Assembly (NCBI GenBank): GCA_003609755.1
Contig: AP017991.1
Span: 2,745,501 to 2,809,500 of the forward strand
Length of the DNA stretch: 64,000 nt
Source: Planktothrix agardhii NIES-204
GTDB lineage: Bacteria > Cyanobacteriota > Cyanobacteriia > Cyanobacteriales > Microcoleaceae
Direction: 5' to 3'
Part shown: positions 1 to 9,800 of the stretch, piece after piece
How the letters are laid out: every line of letters begins with the position of its first letter
Numbering within the stretch: the stretch's first letter is position 1
Translations under genes and position numbers: made by a program
Notes under the pieces: generated by a model
Told to the model about the DNA's origin: nothing
Databases searched by the model: none
What the model saw: the letters and a program-made list of their open reading frames with translations, nothing else

Positions 1-504
1 TTTGAATATATGTTTGTTTTCAGTAAAGGTCAAGTTGCTACCCATAACGCCCTAATGGTAGACTGTTTACACGCCGGATTAGAACTAAATGGCACAACCT
101 ATAAAAATTATTCAAAGGATGATCAAAAACGTTCAAAAATGGCAAAACCTGTAAAGAATCAAAAAATTAAAGGGAATATTTGGGAATATGTAGTGGGAAA
201 AAATCTCGAAGATCAAGAAGCTAAAAATCACCCTGCACCCTTTCCCTGTGAATTAGCGAGGGATCATATTTATTCTTGGTCAAATGCTGGGGATTTGATT
301 CTTGACCCGATGTGTGGAAGTGGGACAACTTGCAAAGTTGCTCAACAAATGGGGAGAAATTTTATCGGAATTGATATTAGTCCAGAATACTGTGAAATTG
401 CGAGAAATCGAATTGAAAAAGTCGATGGATTCCAGTTGCAATTGCCCCTAGATACCATCGAATTAAATCAAAATTCTATTCCGTCATTACCCCAACTTTC
501 CTAA
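1..504 (+). CDS. DNA methyltransferase, C-terminal part (5' truncated by window)
   Basis: The reading frame is open from base 1 and an ATG at 10 is internal, so only the last 167 residues are present. The motif DPMCGSGTTCKVAQQ (residues near 98-112 from that ATG) is the AdoMet-binding motif I, followed by GRNFIGIDISPEYCEIARNRI, which binds the cofactor ribose. Motif I lying close to the C terminus is the order of beta-class N4-cytosine/N6-adenine methyltransferases, whose catalytic (D/S/N)PP(Y/W) motif lies upstream and would be outside the window. Target specificity and any partner endonuclease cannot be seen. It ends tail to tail with the permease on the other strand, overlapping by 4 bases. 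Confidence 0.85.
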   Translation, partial: FEYMFVFSKGQVATHNALMVDCLHAGLELNGTTYKNYSKDDQKRSKMAKPVKNQKIKGNIWEYVVGKNLEDQEAKNHPAPFPCELARDHIYSWSNAGDLILDPMCGSGTTCKVAQQMGRNFIGIDISPEYCEIARNRIEKVDGFQLQLPLDTIELNQNSIPSLPQLS

Positions 505-1526
505 TATCTAATTCTCGGATCAATACAGGCATTCAGAACATCAATTAGAATACTAGCAGCAACAACAATAGCCGCGAAAAAGACAACAATTCCCTGCACC
601 GTTGGATAATCTCGGAAACTAATGGCTTCATATAAACGATTAGCTAATCCCGGCCAAGAAAAGGTAACTTCCGTTAAAATTGCCCCCCCTAATAACGCTG
701 CAAAAGTTAAACCTAAAACCGTAATTACTGGAATCATGGCATTTTTTAAAGCATGGGCTAAAACAATTCTTAATTCGGGAATTCCTCTGGCCCTAGCCGC
801 TTCTACATAATCGGCTTTTAAAGTTTGTTTGAGGTTAACCCGCACAATGCGTTCAAAAATACCACTTAACAATAAACCTAAAGTTAAAGAAGGTAAACAG
901 AGGTAATAAAGTGCGACTCCCAACTGCATTAAGTTTCCCGTAAATAAACTATCCAAGGTATACAAACCACTCCAACCTTCAGGAGTAGGAATTGTCACCG
1001 GAAATCGTGTTCCCAGGGGAAACCAACCCAACTGCACCGCAAATATTAACTGAAACAGCATCCCGGCCCAAAAAGGAGGAATTGCATAGGTAATAATTCC
1101 GAATAAACGGCCCCCCGTGTCCCAAATCGTATCGGGATGGGACGCGGCTACGGCCCCAACGGTAATTCCCACCGCCAAAGCCACCATCATGCTAAATAAA
1201 GCCAGTTCAACCGTTGCGGGAAAGTGATTTTGAATAATTTGCCAAACCGTTTCCCCTCGACTGGTGAGGGATGTGCCTAAATCAAGATGTAGGAGTTTTC
1301 CCATATACTCAAAATATTGTTGCCATAGAGAACCTTTTAACCCCAATTGCGATCGCAAAGCCTCCTTTGCGGCTTCGGGCGCACGGGGGCCAAGAATCGC
1401 ATCCACAGGGTCACCAGGCGTGGCGCGTAACAGCAAAAAAACCACGGTGGTAATTGTCCACAACATTAAGGGGGCTAACAGTAAACGACTAAAAACGTAA
1501 TATTGTAAAGCTTTAGAACGAGACAT
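501..1526 (-). CDS. ABC transporter permease, DppB/OppB family
   Basis: A 341-residue inner-membrane permease of the dipeptide/oligopeptide/nickel uptake family. It starts with a transmembrane helix (residues about 12-32), then the family motif TPGDPVDAILGP, and has about six hydrophobic segments. The cytoplasmic EAA loop that contacts the ATPase is seen as EAARARGIPELRIVLAHALKN near residue 240. It would form a heterodimer with a DppC-type permease and work with two ATPases and a binding protein, but none of these is adjacent, so its substrate cannot be inferred. Scattered solitary genes for this system are common in cyanobacteria. Confidence 0.9.
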   Translation of the reverse strand: MSRSKALQYYVFSRLLLAPLMLWTITTVVFLLLRATPGDPVDAILGPRAPEAAKEALRSQLGLKGSLWQQYFEYMGKLLHLDLGTSLTSRGETVWQIIQNHFPATVELALFSMMVALAVGITVGAVAASHPDTIWDTGGRLFGIITYAIPPFWAGMLFQLIFAVQLGWFPLGTRFPVTIPTPEGWSGLYTLDSLFTGNLMQLGVALYYLCLPSLTLGLLLSGIFERIVRVNLKQTLKADYVEAARARGIPELRIVLAHALKNAMIPVITVLGLTFAALLGGAILTEVTFSWPGLANRLYEAISFRDYPTVQGIVVFFAAIVVAASILIDVLNACIDPRIRY

Positions 1527-1571
1527 AATCGACTAAAAATCACTTTAGACTTATATTAAAGCCTCTGGATC

Positions 1572-1801
1572 AATAAACTTACAATTCACCCCAAATAAAA
1601 AATAATTACCCTGTTAAAAGGAATAAATAAACGCCCGCCAATCAACTCCTTCACGGAAGATCAAATCAACGGTATCTATCGCTTCTTGAAACAATTTAGT
1701 AAATTCATCTGGCCCAAATTCTCCGCTACTGGGGCGACGTTCTCGGTCATCGGTTCCAGGTTTAGGATATTCTAAGAGATAAATAAACTTACAATTCACC
1801 C
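1572..1801. repeat. 20-bp direct repeat pair flanking a gene fragment
   Basis: The sequence AATAAACTTACAATTCACCC occurs at 1572-1591 and again at 1782-1801, so the 210-bp segment between holds one repeat copy plus the small minus-strand reading frame. The arrangement could come from a small duplication or insertion; no terminal inverted repeat is seen. Confidence 0.7.
1614..1799 (-). pseudogene. 61-aa fragment, possibly of a pentapeptide-repeat protein
   Basis: A 61-codon frame opening with GTG. The C-terminal stretch (EAIDTVDLIFREGVDWRAF) resembles a segment I associate with cyanobacterial pentapeptide-repeat proteins, but no pentapeptide repeats are present and the frame ends directly after it, so this looks like a gene relic. 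The GTG overlaps the stop of the preceding 38-codon frame by 4 bases. The link to pentapeptide proteins is from memory and weak. Confidence 0.35.
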
Positions 1802-1912
1802 ATAATAAATTAGTTGATAATATTTAGGATCTTTCAAAAGTTCTCGACAAGCATCCCTATCTCCTTGAAGATAACGCTTGAGCAATGCTTCTGGTGGTTC
1901 TGATAATGGCAT
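1796..1912 (-). CDS. small hypothetical protein (38 aa)
   Basis: A short frame from ATG at 1912 to TGA at 1796 (starts MPLSEPPEALLKRYLQG). It is charged and helical-looking and has no recognised domain. Its stop overlaps the GTG of the next frame as GTGA, which could mean coupled translation, or that both are pieces of one frameshifted ancestor. I do not recognise it. Confidence 0.3.
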   Translation of the reverse strand: MPLSEPPEALLKRYLQGDRDACRELLKDPKYYQLIYYG

Positions 1913-2091
1913 AGCAAAACCTGGTTAGGTGAAAAGTGGATGATTTTAAAAAGGATATATTCCCCTCAAGTTAGTTATAGCATTGATTTTAAAAAAATAA
2001 TTATATCTACCTATATAATTTTGGCATGGAGTCGCATTAATTGTTAAAAACTGTCATAATATAAAAATAGACGTAAAAATTGTTAAACACA

Positions 2092-3600
2092 ATGGCGAGA
2101 GATTTAAGGGGCTTTTTAAAACTGTTAGAAGAACGGGGACAATTAAGAAGGATTAAAACCTTAGTTGATCCTGACTTAGAAATTGCCGAAATTTCTAACC
2201 GAATGTTGCAAGCAGGTGGCCCTGGATTATTGTTCGAAAATGTCAAAGGTTCACCATATCCGGTGGCTGTGAATTTATTGGGGACAGAACAACGGGTTTG
2301 CTGGTCAATGAACATGGAAAACCCCCAAGAGTTAGAGGAATTGGGGAAAAAATTAGGAATGTTACAACAACCTAAACCCCCGAAAAAGATATCCCAAGCG
2401 ATTGATTTTGGCAAGGTTTTATTTGATGTGATTAAAGCCAAGCCCGGGCGCAACTTTTTTCCCCCTTGTCAACAGAATATAATTCAAGGAGATGACGTTG
2501 ATTTAAACCAAATTCCGATGATTCGTCCCTATCCTAAAGATGCGGGAAAAATTATTACTTTGGGATTAGTAATTACGAAAGATTGTGAAACCGGAACACC
2601 AAATGTCGGGGTTTATCGGTTACAATTGCAATCTAAAAATACCATGACCGTCCATTGGTTATCGGTTAGAGGTGGGGCTAGACATTTACGCAAGGCTGCG
2701 GAGAAGGGAAAAAAATTAGAAATTGCGATCGCTTTGGGAGTAGATCCGTTAATTATTATGGCGGCGGCGACTCCGATTCCTGTTGATTTATCGGAATGGT
2801 TATTTGCGGGATTATATGGGGGTTCTGGCGTACAATTAGCCAAGTGTAAAACGGTGGATTTAGAAGTACCTGCGGACTCAGAATTTGTATTAGAAGGAAC
2901 CATTACCCCCGGAGAAATATTACCCGATGGGCCTTTTGGTGATCACATGGGATATTATGGGGGTGTGGAAGATTCTCCTCTAGTTAGATTTAACTGTATT
3001 ACCCATCGTCAAGATCCGATTTATTTAACGACTTTTAGCGGTCGCCCCCCCAAAGAAGAAGCGATGATGGCGATCGCTTTAAACCGGATTTATACCCCGA
3101 TTTTAAGACAGCAAGTATCGGAAATTGTAGACTTTTTCCTACCCATGGAAGCCTTAAGTTATAAAGCCGCTATTATCTCCATTGATAAGGCTTATCCAGG
3201 TCAAGCGAGACGGGCAGCATTAGCATTTTGGAGTGCCTTACCTCAGTTTACTTATACCAAATTTGTGATTGTGGTGGATAAGAGTATTAATATTAGAGAT
3301 CCGCGACAAGTGGTATGGGCAATTAGTTCCAAAGTTGACCCTTCCAGGGATGTTTTTATTCTTCCAGATACGCCTTTTGATACCTTAGATTTTGCTAGTC
3401 AAAAAATCGGATTAGGGGGAAGAATGGGGATAGATGCAACTACAAAAATACCTCCTGAAACCAATCACGAATGGGGAGAACCTTTAGAGTCAGATATTGA
3501 TACAGCCGAAATGGTGACAAAACGTTGGGCAGAATATGGATTAAATGATCTGAATTTAACCGAAGTAGACCCAAATTTATTTGGTTACGATATCAGATAA
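2092..3600 (+). CDS. UbiD family prenylated-FMN-dependent decarboxylase
   Basis: A 502-residue member of the UbiD family, which removes carboxylate groups from aromatic or unsaturated acids using prenylated FMN. It begins MARDLRGFLKLLEERGQLRRI, the usual N terminus, and carries the conserved region EGTITPGEILPDGPFGDHMGYYGG (residues about 266-290), which holds the acidic active-site residues, and further on the segment LPMEALSYKAAIISIDK. Full family length. A TTG at 2080 would add four residues, but the ATG at 2092 matches family N termini. The cofactor-making partner UbiX is encoded 54 kb away at 58088-58666. In quinone-making bacteria UbiD acts on polyprenyl-hydroxybenzoate; the substrate here is not proven by sequence. 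Confidence 0.9.
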   Translation: MARDLRGFLKLLEERGQLRRIKTLVDPDLEIAEISNRMLQAGGPGLLFENVKGSPYPVAVNLLGTEQRVCWSMNMENPQELEELGKKLGMLQQPKPPKKISQAIDFGKVLFDVIKAKPGRNFFPPCQQNIIQGDDVDLNQIPMIRPYPKDAGKIITLGLVITKDCETGTPNVGVYRLQLQSKNTMTVHWLSVRGGARHLRKAAEKGKKLEIAIALGVDPLIIMAAATPIPVDLSEWLFAGLYGGSGVQLAKCKTVDLEVPADSEFVLEGTITPGEILPDGPFGDHMGYYGGVEDSPLVRFNCITHRQDPIYLTTFSGRPPKEEAMMAIALNRIYTPILRQQVSEIVDFFLPMEALSYKAAIISIDKAYPGQARRAALAFWSALPQFTYTKFVIVVDKSINIRDPRQVVWAISSKVDPSRDVFILPDTPFDTLDFASQKIGLGGRMGIDATTKIPPETNHEWGEPLESDIDTAEMVTKRWAEYGLNDLNLTEVDPNLFGYDIR

Positions 3601-3621
3601 AAATGTAGCCACCACTGTTGC

Positions 3622-3730
3622 GCCGTTGTTGCGCTTCAGCGCACCTCTTATCAGGCTAAAGCCTAAAAACGGGGTAGCCGTTGTTGCGCTTCAGCGCACC
3701 TCTTATCAGGCTAAAACCTAAAAACGGGGT
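3622..3730. repeat. 54-bp tandem repeat, two copies (period 55)
   Basis: Copies at 3622-3675 and 3677-3730 differ at one base. Each contains the palindromic core GCGCTTCAGCGC preceded by GTTGTT and followed by a purine-rich tail ending ACGGGGT. It lies between the convergent ubiD-like gene and the giant glycosyltransferase gene. Confidence 0.9.
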
Positions 3731-3805
3731 CTGTTTAAGTAGGTGTTCATAATTATTCGCATTTATAGAAAAATTGTTGTTGATGCTTCAGGTTTTAGAA
3801 GAAAT

Positions 3806-3825
3806 GCGCTGAAGCGCAACAACGG
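3806..3825. repeat. inverted copy of the GCGCTTCAGCGC repeat
   Basis: The 20 bases here are the exact reverse complement of the first 20 bases (CCGTTGTTGCGCTTCAGCGC) of the repeats at 3623 and 3678. RNA across the spacer could fold into a long stem, so the set may act as a terminator for the two convergent genes; that role is inferred. Confidence 0.75.
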
Positions 3826-3854
3826 TGCAACAACGGCGTAACAACATTATTGGT

Positions 3855-6800
3855 TTATTGATGGGTTAACTGTTCATAATCTGAACGAAACCATTGCGGT
3901 AAACGAGAAAGATCCTGAATTTGTAATTGTTCAGGGCGACAATATAATAACACCGCCAATAGAGGTTTAATCGTCTCTATTTGATTCAATTCTTGATTCA
4001 TTTGAGACGCTAAGGTTTTAATGAATTGCTGTTCTGTAGTTGTTAAAGTTTCTTGAGAAAACCCACTATATAATAGGGTTCGATAGACTTGACCCACTGA
4101 ACTTTGATAAACAGATTCTAATTGTATGGTTTCCAAACCCAACCAAAAATCAGCAAATTGTCGGCGAATTTGACGTAAATCCTCAACAATAGCAGCATTA
4201 GCCGGATCAATTTTATATAAATTAACACATCCAACTAACCGATTTTTGAATAATTCTGCATCGGTTAACGGTAGATTTTTTGTAACAATTAAAGGCTGTA
4301 CTTTTTCCACAACTAACGGATTTTCAAATACCCGTTGATATTCTTTTAATAACCATTCAGGTAAACGAGTTTTTGCATTAGCAACTACCATTTTTCCTGG
4401 GGGATAATATAACATTAATACCATTAAATGATTTAAAGAATCAGACTGTTTAAGTCCAATCGCCTGTTGAGTAATTTGGTTAACAAATTGTTCTTCTTCT
4501 ACGGTTAATAGTTCCCGTTGAATCCCTCGATTTAAGAGAATTTGATATCCTTTTCCTAAATCTGTTGTATACATTCTTTCTAACTGTTCGGGTAGAACTC
4601 TTAACCAATGTTCCACCATTATTTTCCGAATAGAACGTAACTGATTAATAATTACTTGATTATTGGGTTCTAATTCATAATGATTGATATGAGTCACCAA
4701 ATCCGATAAATACTGTTGGATTGTTTCTCGACTATTGAGTTGAATAGATGACTGTTTGGGTTGGTTTTGTTGCCAAGTTTGGAATAACTGTTGGAAAATT
4801 ATACCCATTTTATTTGAGTAGGTTCGACTATCCAAAAATTCAGGATTCTGCTGAATTTTTTGTTGAATTTCTTGGCGCTTTTGTTGTCTAAGTTGAGGAT
4901 TATTAGCAAGGTTTGTGGCTAGATTAATATAGGATTCTTCACCATTGGCAATTAAGTCATTAATAGAGAGCGATCGCAACAAAGAAGCCGCCATTAATGA
5001 ACGGAATGAACCAATATCTCGGACGACAAAAACCTCTCCCGCTTGGGATGTTGTCGGGGAAAAATTAGGAATAATATCCCCATCTCGGACAACAGGAACT
5101 AAACCCACTTCTAAGGGATCAACTAAAGAATTTACCCCAGAAAAAGGGTAGGAGTCTAAATAAATATCCGCTAACTTCAGATATTCTTTAATATCACTGC
5201 GACTCCCTTGGGGTTTAATCATAATTAAACGACTCGGATCAACACCATATTTAGTTAAAACTTCTTTAAACTTATTAATCCAGGGAATCGCTCTATATTG
5301 AGATGCCCAATTGGGGTTAAATGGATATAAAACCAACACCGAATTAGGAACTTTTGCTAATAGTTTAGCCCAAGTTTCTCGAAGTTCAGGAATAATTTTA
5401 TAGAAATTAGCACCGGAAATAAAAACAACCACCTGTTCAGAAATTCCTAAACTAGAACGAGTTGGAATTACTTGCGGTGGTTCCGGGGGAGTTACATAAT
5501 AACTAAAACAGTGCGCCGTACCTTCTAAAAGAATTAATTTTTCCCGATATTGGGCTTGGGGATTTTGTTTTATTTCTGTTAAAGTTCCTGAAATATAGTA
5601 ATCTATATTCCGCATTCCTGTAGTTACACAGGATGATGTTGATGTGACTTGAATCCGGGCTAAACGATGTAATCCTAATAGCGTTATCCCATGATTAACG
5701 GCTGTTACATTGGTTCCAATTAACAAAATATCTAAATCATCATTACGGATTAATTGCACCTGTTCTGAGACATTTTTAGGCAGTTTTACCAAGCGTTCAA
5801 CCCGACTCTGACAATACTTTTCTAAGGGATGATTATTCGATTGTAGAGCATATAAAATTACCTCAAATTGAGTTGAATCTAAATACTCAAAAACAGGTAA
5901 AGTTGAGTAAGTTTCGGTTTGGGGTAGAAAATGGTTACTGAGAATTCCTAAGCGGATTTTCTGGCGATTTGGACGTTGGGGAAACTGATAATCTAAAGCA
6001 TAACCCAAATGAGTTAGGGCAAATTCCATAATTTCTGCCCGTTTAATATAAATATTTTTGAGATTAGCGGTATTAAAATATAGAGGAATAAAGTTAGCAA
6101 TTTGGGTAAATTTCCAGGCTAATTCTTGCCAAATTGAAAACTCAGGATGACTGGTAAACCGCTCATGAATATAGGTAATCCAATTTTCCAAATAACGATA
6201 ATATAGTTCAGCTTCTCCTAACTCTTGGAAAAACTGAGGGACGGCTAACATAAACTCAAAATAATCAGGTAAAAACCATTTAGGAATCGGAGCTTGAATA
6301 TACCAATTAGCCGATAACTGGTAGGGATAGCTATACAACATAATTGCCAATAAATATTGTATGCTTTTCGGTTGATTGAGTCCCTGTTTTAGATAACTAA
6401 ACCAATCTTGAACTTGAGCTTTTTCTTGAGGTGTTAAGGCTTCATTTTTTATGCCACTATTGAGTAGAATTTTATGGGCTTGACCAATTTCTCCTCCATA
6501 GGTTTTTTCTAAATTCTCTGATTCTAAAGCCGACCAATATTGAGCGACAATCTGCCGAATTTGACGCAGGGAATCGGGGTTATTTGTTTTCTTGTATTCT
6601 TCAGTTAAACGGGAAACTTCGGCCAGAATTTGAGCCGGAGTTAAGGTTTTGATTTGAGCTTTGGGTGATTTTTGAGGACTAAATAACTCAATAATAGCTT
6701 GTTTAATAACATCAGATTGACTACACTTTAATGCTTCTTGAATTTGAGCAATTACGGCCTTAGCATCCCCATTAACTAACAGTTGTTGAGCGGTATTAAT

Positions 6801-9800
6801 AGCATATAACCCATAGTGTTCTCTGGCTTTATTCGATAAATTAATGGCCAAATTTTCGGGTAAATAGGATTGAGAGAGTTCAATAGATTTTAAAGTATCA
6901 GAAATATTAGCCCCAATGCAAATTAACTTAGAACTTTCTGAAGTTGAATGTAAACGATAACAGGCTAAAGGTTGGGGTTCATAAGCCACAGGATAATAAG
7001 CAGAAATTCGTTTCCATATTTCCCAGTCTGCTGCGGAACCTGCATTTTCAGAAAATCCGCCTAATGTTTCATAAACACTGCGTTTAACCACCATAGCAGC
7101 AAATTGAATGCGCTGCATCACAGCAATGCGTTCTAACCAATTATAAATAATCCCATTTGTTTCTTGTTCTAACGCAGAAATGGAGCGTTGTTTTCCCTGT
7201 TCATCAATATAATAATGGCGACAAAATCCAGCCCCGGCGGTGGGTTCTTTTTCTAATAGTTCTCGCATCCGAGTATAAAATCCAGGGAGGACTAAATCAT
7301 CCTGATGTAAAAGATGAATCCATTGTCCTGTAGACCGTTTAATACAATCATTCCAGTTAGGAATTAACCCTAAATTTTGCGGTTGTCGATAGAATTTAAC
7401 TCGATTTTTACCGATATTTTTAACAATAGTTTCAATCTCTGAATTAGTTGAACAATCATCAACTACAATAATTTCCATTTCTTCAGAACTTATGGCTTGA
7501 GTTAAAACACTATTTAACACCTGTTCGATATATTTTTCGCCATTATAGCTAGGAATAATCACCGACCAAAAAGGTCGAGGTTGAGCGGAAAAAACCGGAT
7601 CAATTCGAGGTGCATTAACTTGACTTAGTTTAGATAAATTAATATACATTTGAGCAGGATCAATTTTTTCCATTCCCTCCCCTTTAATTTGAATTTGCTC
7701 ATCACAAGTTTCTATGATTTCTGGTGATAATGTTTTCATAAATTGAAATCGGGTGGCGGGGTCAGCAAATCGGTTCCAAATTCTTAATAAATTAGTTTGT
7801 ACTGTTTGTTTATAGCTTCCTAATTCAACTACAGAGTTCAATAATTCCGTGATTAATTTAATATAAAACGGTAGATGAAACTGTGATAAAACTTGATTAG
7901 CTAAATCACAGGATAAATTATTAACTAAAATTTGATAGTTTTGATCAGTTAGTTGAATTTGAGCATGATTTAAAAATTGAGCTAATTTTTCCCCGGAGGA
8001 GGTATATCTTTTAAAGATTAATATTTCTTCTTCACGACTTAAATCTTGTTGATGACTTAAGGAATTTTCTGATAAATTCAAAGTCCCTAAGATTTCAGGA
8101 ATAAAATTAAATTCGCCCGCATTAGCAATTCTAATATAAAAGTCTTGATCTCCTCGAACTTTTAAGGTTTGATCAAATAATCCATAATTATTATGTAGAG
8201 ATTTTCGCCACATCGGTTGAGAACCAATTTGGGCTGAAAATAATAATTTTAAACGGGAAAATTCCGACCATTTCCAGTGCGGTTTGCCATTTAACTGTTC
8301 TAAATTAACACTTTCTCCGGGTGATACCGCTTGCTGATCGGCGTGTACTAATACGACTTCTGAATGTTGATCTAAATAGTTAGATAACTTTTCTAAAGTG
8401 TTTAATTTGAGACGATCATCGGTATTTTGATTAGTGATATATTCACCCCGAGCGATCGCAATTCCCCTATTCCACGCTTGATAAATCGGTTCTCTTTCTT
8501 CTGTTCTAATATAGATAATTGAGTTAGGATATTGTTTTTTAAACTTAGAAACAATCTCTCGTTCATTTTCCTGGGAACCGGAATCAACAACAATAACTTC
8601 TAATTTTCCTTGTTTAAATAAAGTTTGATTAACTAAATTTTCCAACCTTCCCGACATCATTGATGCGGAATTATAGGTAGAAACAATCGCAGAAACTTTG
8701 ATTTGAGGTTGAGTTAATGCTTGTTGTTTTAATGCTAAAACTTGAGTATCTTCTAATACTATCATAGGGGGAGATAGCTGCTCTGAAGTATATTTACCTT
8801 GCTGAATTAACTGTATTTCCTCTTGAACAATTTGCTTCACTTCTTGATAATATTGCTCTCGATAAATTTTAGAACGTTGGGTATCGTAGGTACGAAATCC
8901 GCCAATTAAACTTCTTAATAAATACAAAGGAGCATAACGAGAAAAGCGTAACCACAGTTCAAAATCCCCCGCTAAATTCAGATTTGTTTGTAATTTTGAT
9001 CCGGCTTTTTCCCAGAGCGATCGCGTCCAAAATGTACTTTCTTGTTGAATCCAGGTATGTTGTAATTGTTGATATTGTTCCACCCATTGTTTATCTAAAA
9101 GCATTTTTCTTGACCATAAAGGTGTCTGCATTTGACTATGAATATGTTTGCCATTTCTATCCCATTCTGTCGGAATTCCCATCACCCATTCCACCTGTTT
9201 ATTGTGCCCAAATGTTGCCGCCAGTTTATAAAAAGCATCGGAATGGTATTTATCATCGGAATTTAACCATCCCATAATTTCACCCGTTGTTTTTTCAAAT
9301 CCTGCATTCACCGCCACATAATGACCGCCATCCGCTTGACTTTGCCAATGGGTTAAATATTTCTGATATTTTTTAATAATTTCAACTGAATTATCCGTAC
9401 TTCCCCCATCCATAATTATGTATTCTAAATTAGGATAATTTTGACTTAAAATCGAATCAATACACTCCTCTAAAAATTCTCCTTGATTTAAAGAAGGGGT
9501 AACAATAGAAATTTTAGGTAAAGCTGAATAAACTAAAATTTCAGGAGATACAGATTTAATATTTGTTGCGGATTTTTGCCAAAGAATATTATAGGAAATT
9601 GGTTGACCAAATTCTTGATAGGATTTTTGGGTTGTGGGTTGCCAAAATTGACGATAAGAGGTTTCTGACATTCCATATAAATCAGGATCAAGTTTAATTT
9701 GATCAAAATCAATCATAGAATTTAAGGTTTTTTGGGTCTTAAATAAATAGGGTAAAAATTGATTTGTCCAAACTTCTGCGGGTTTTACTACCACATCAAA

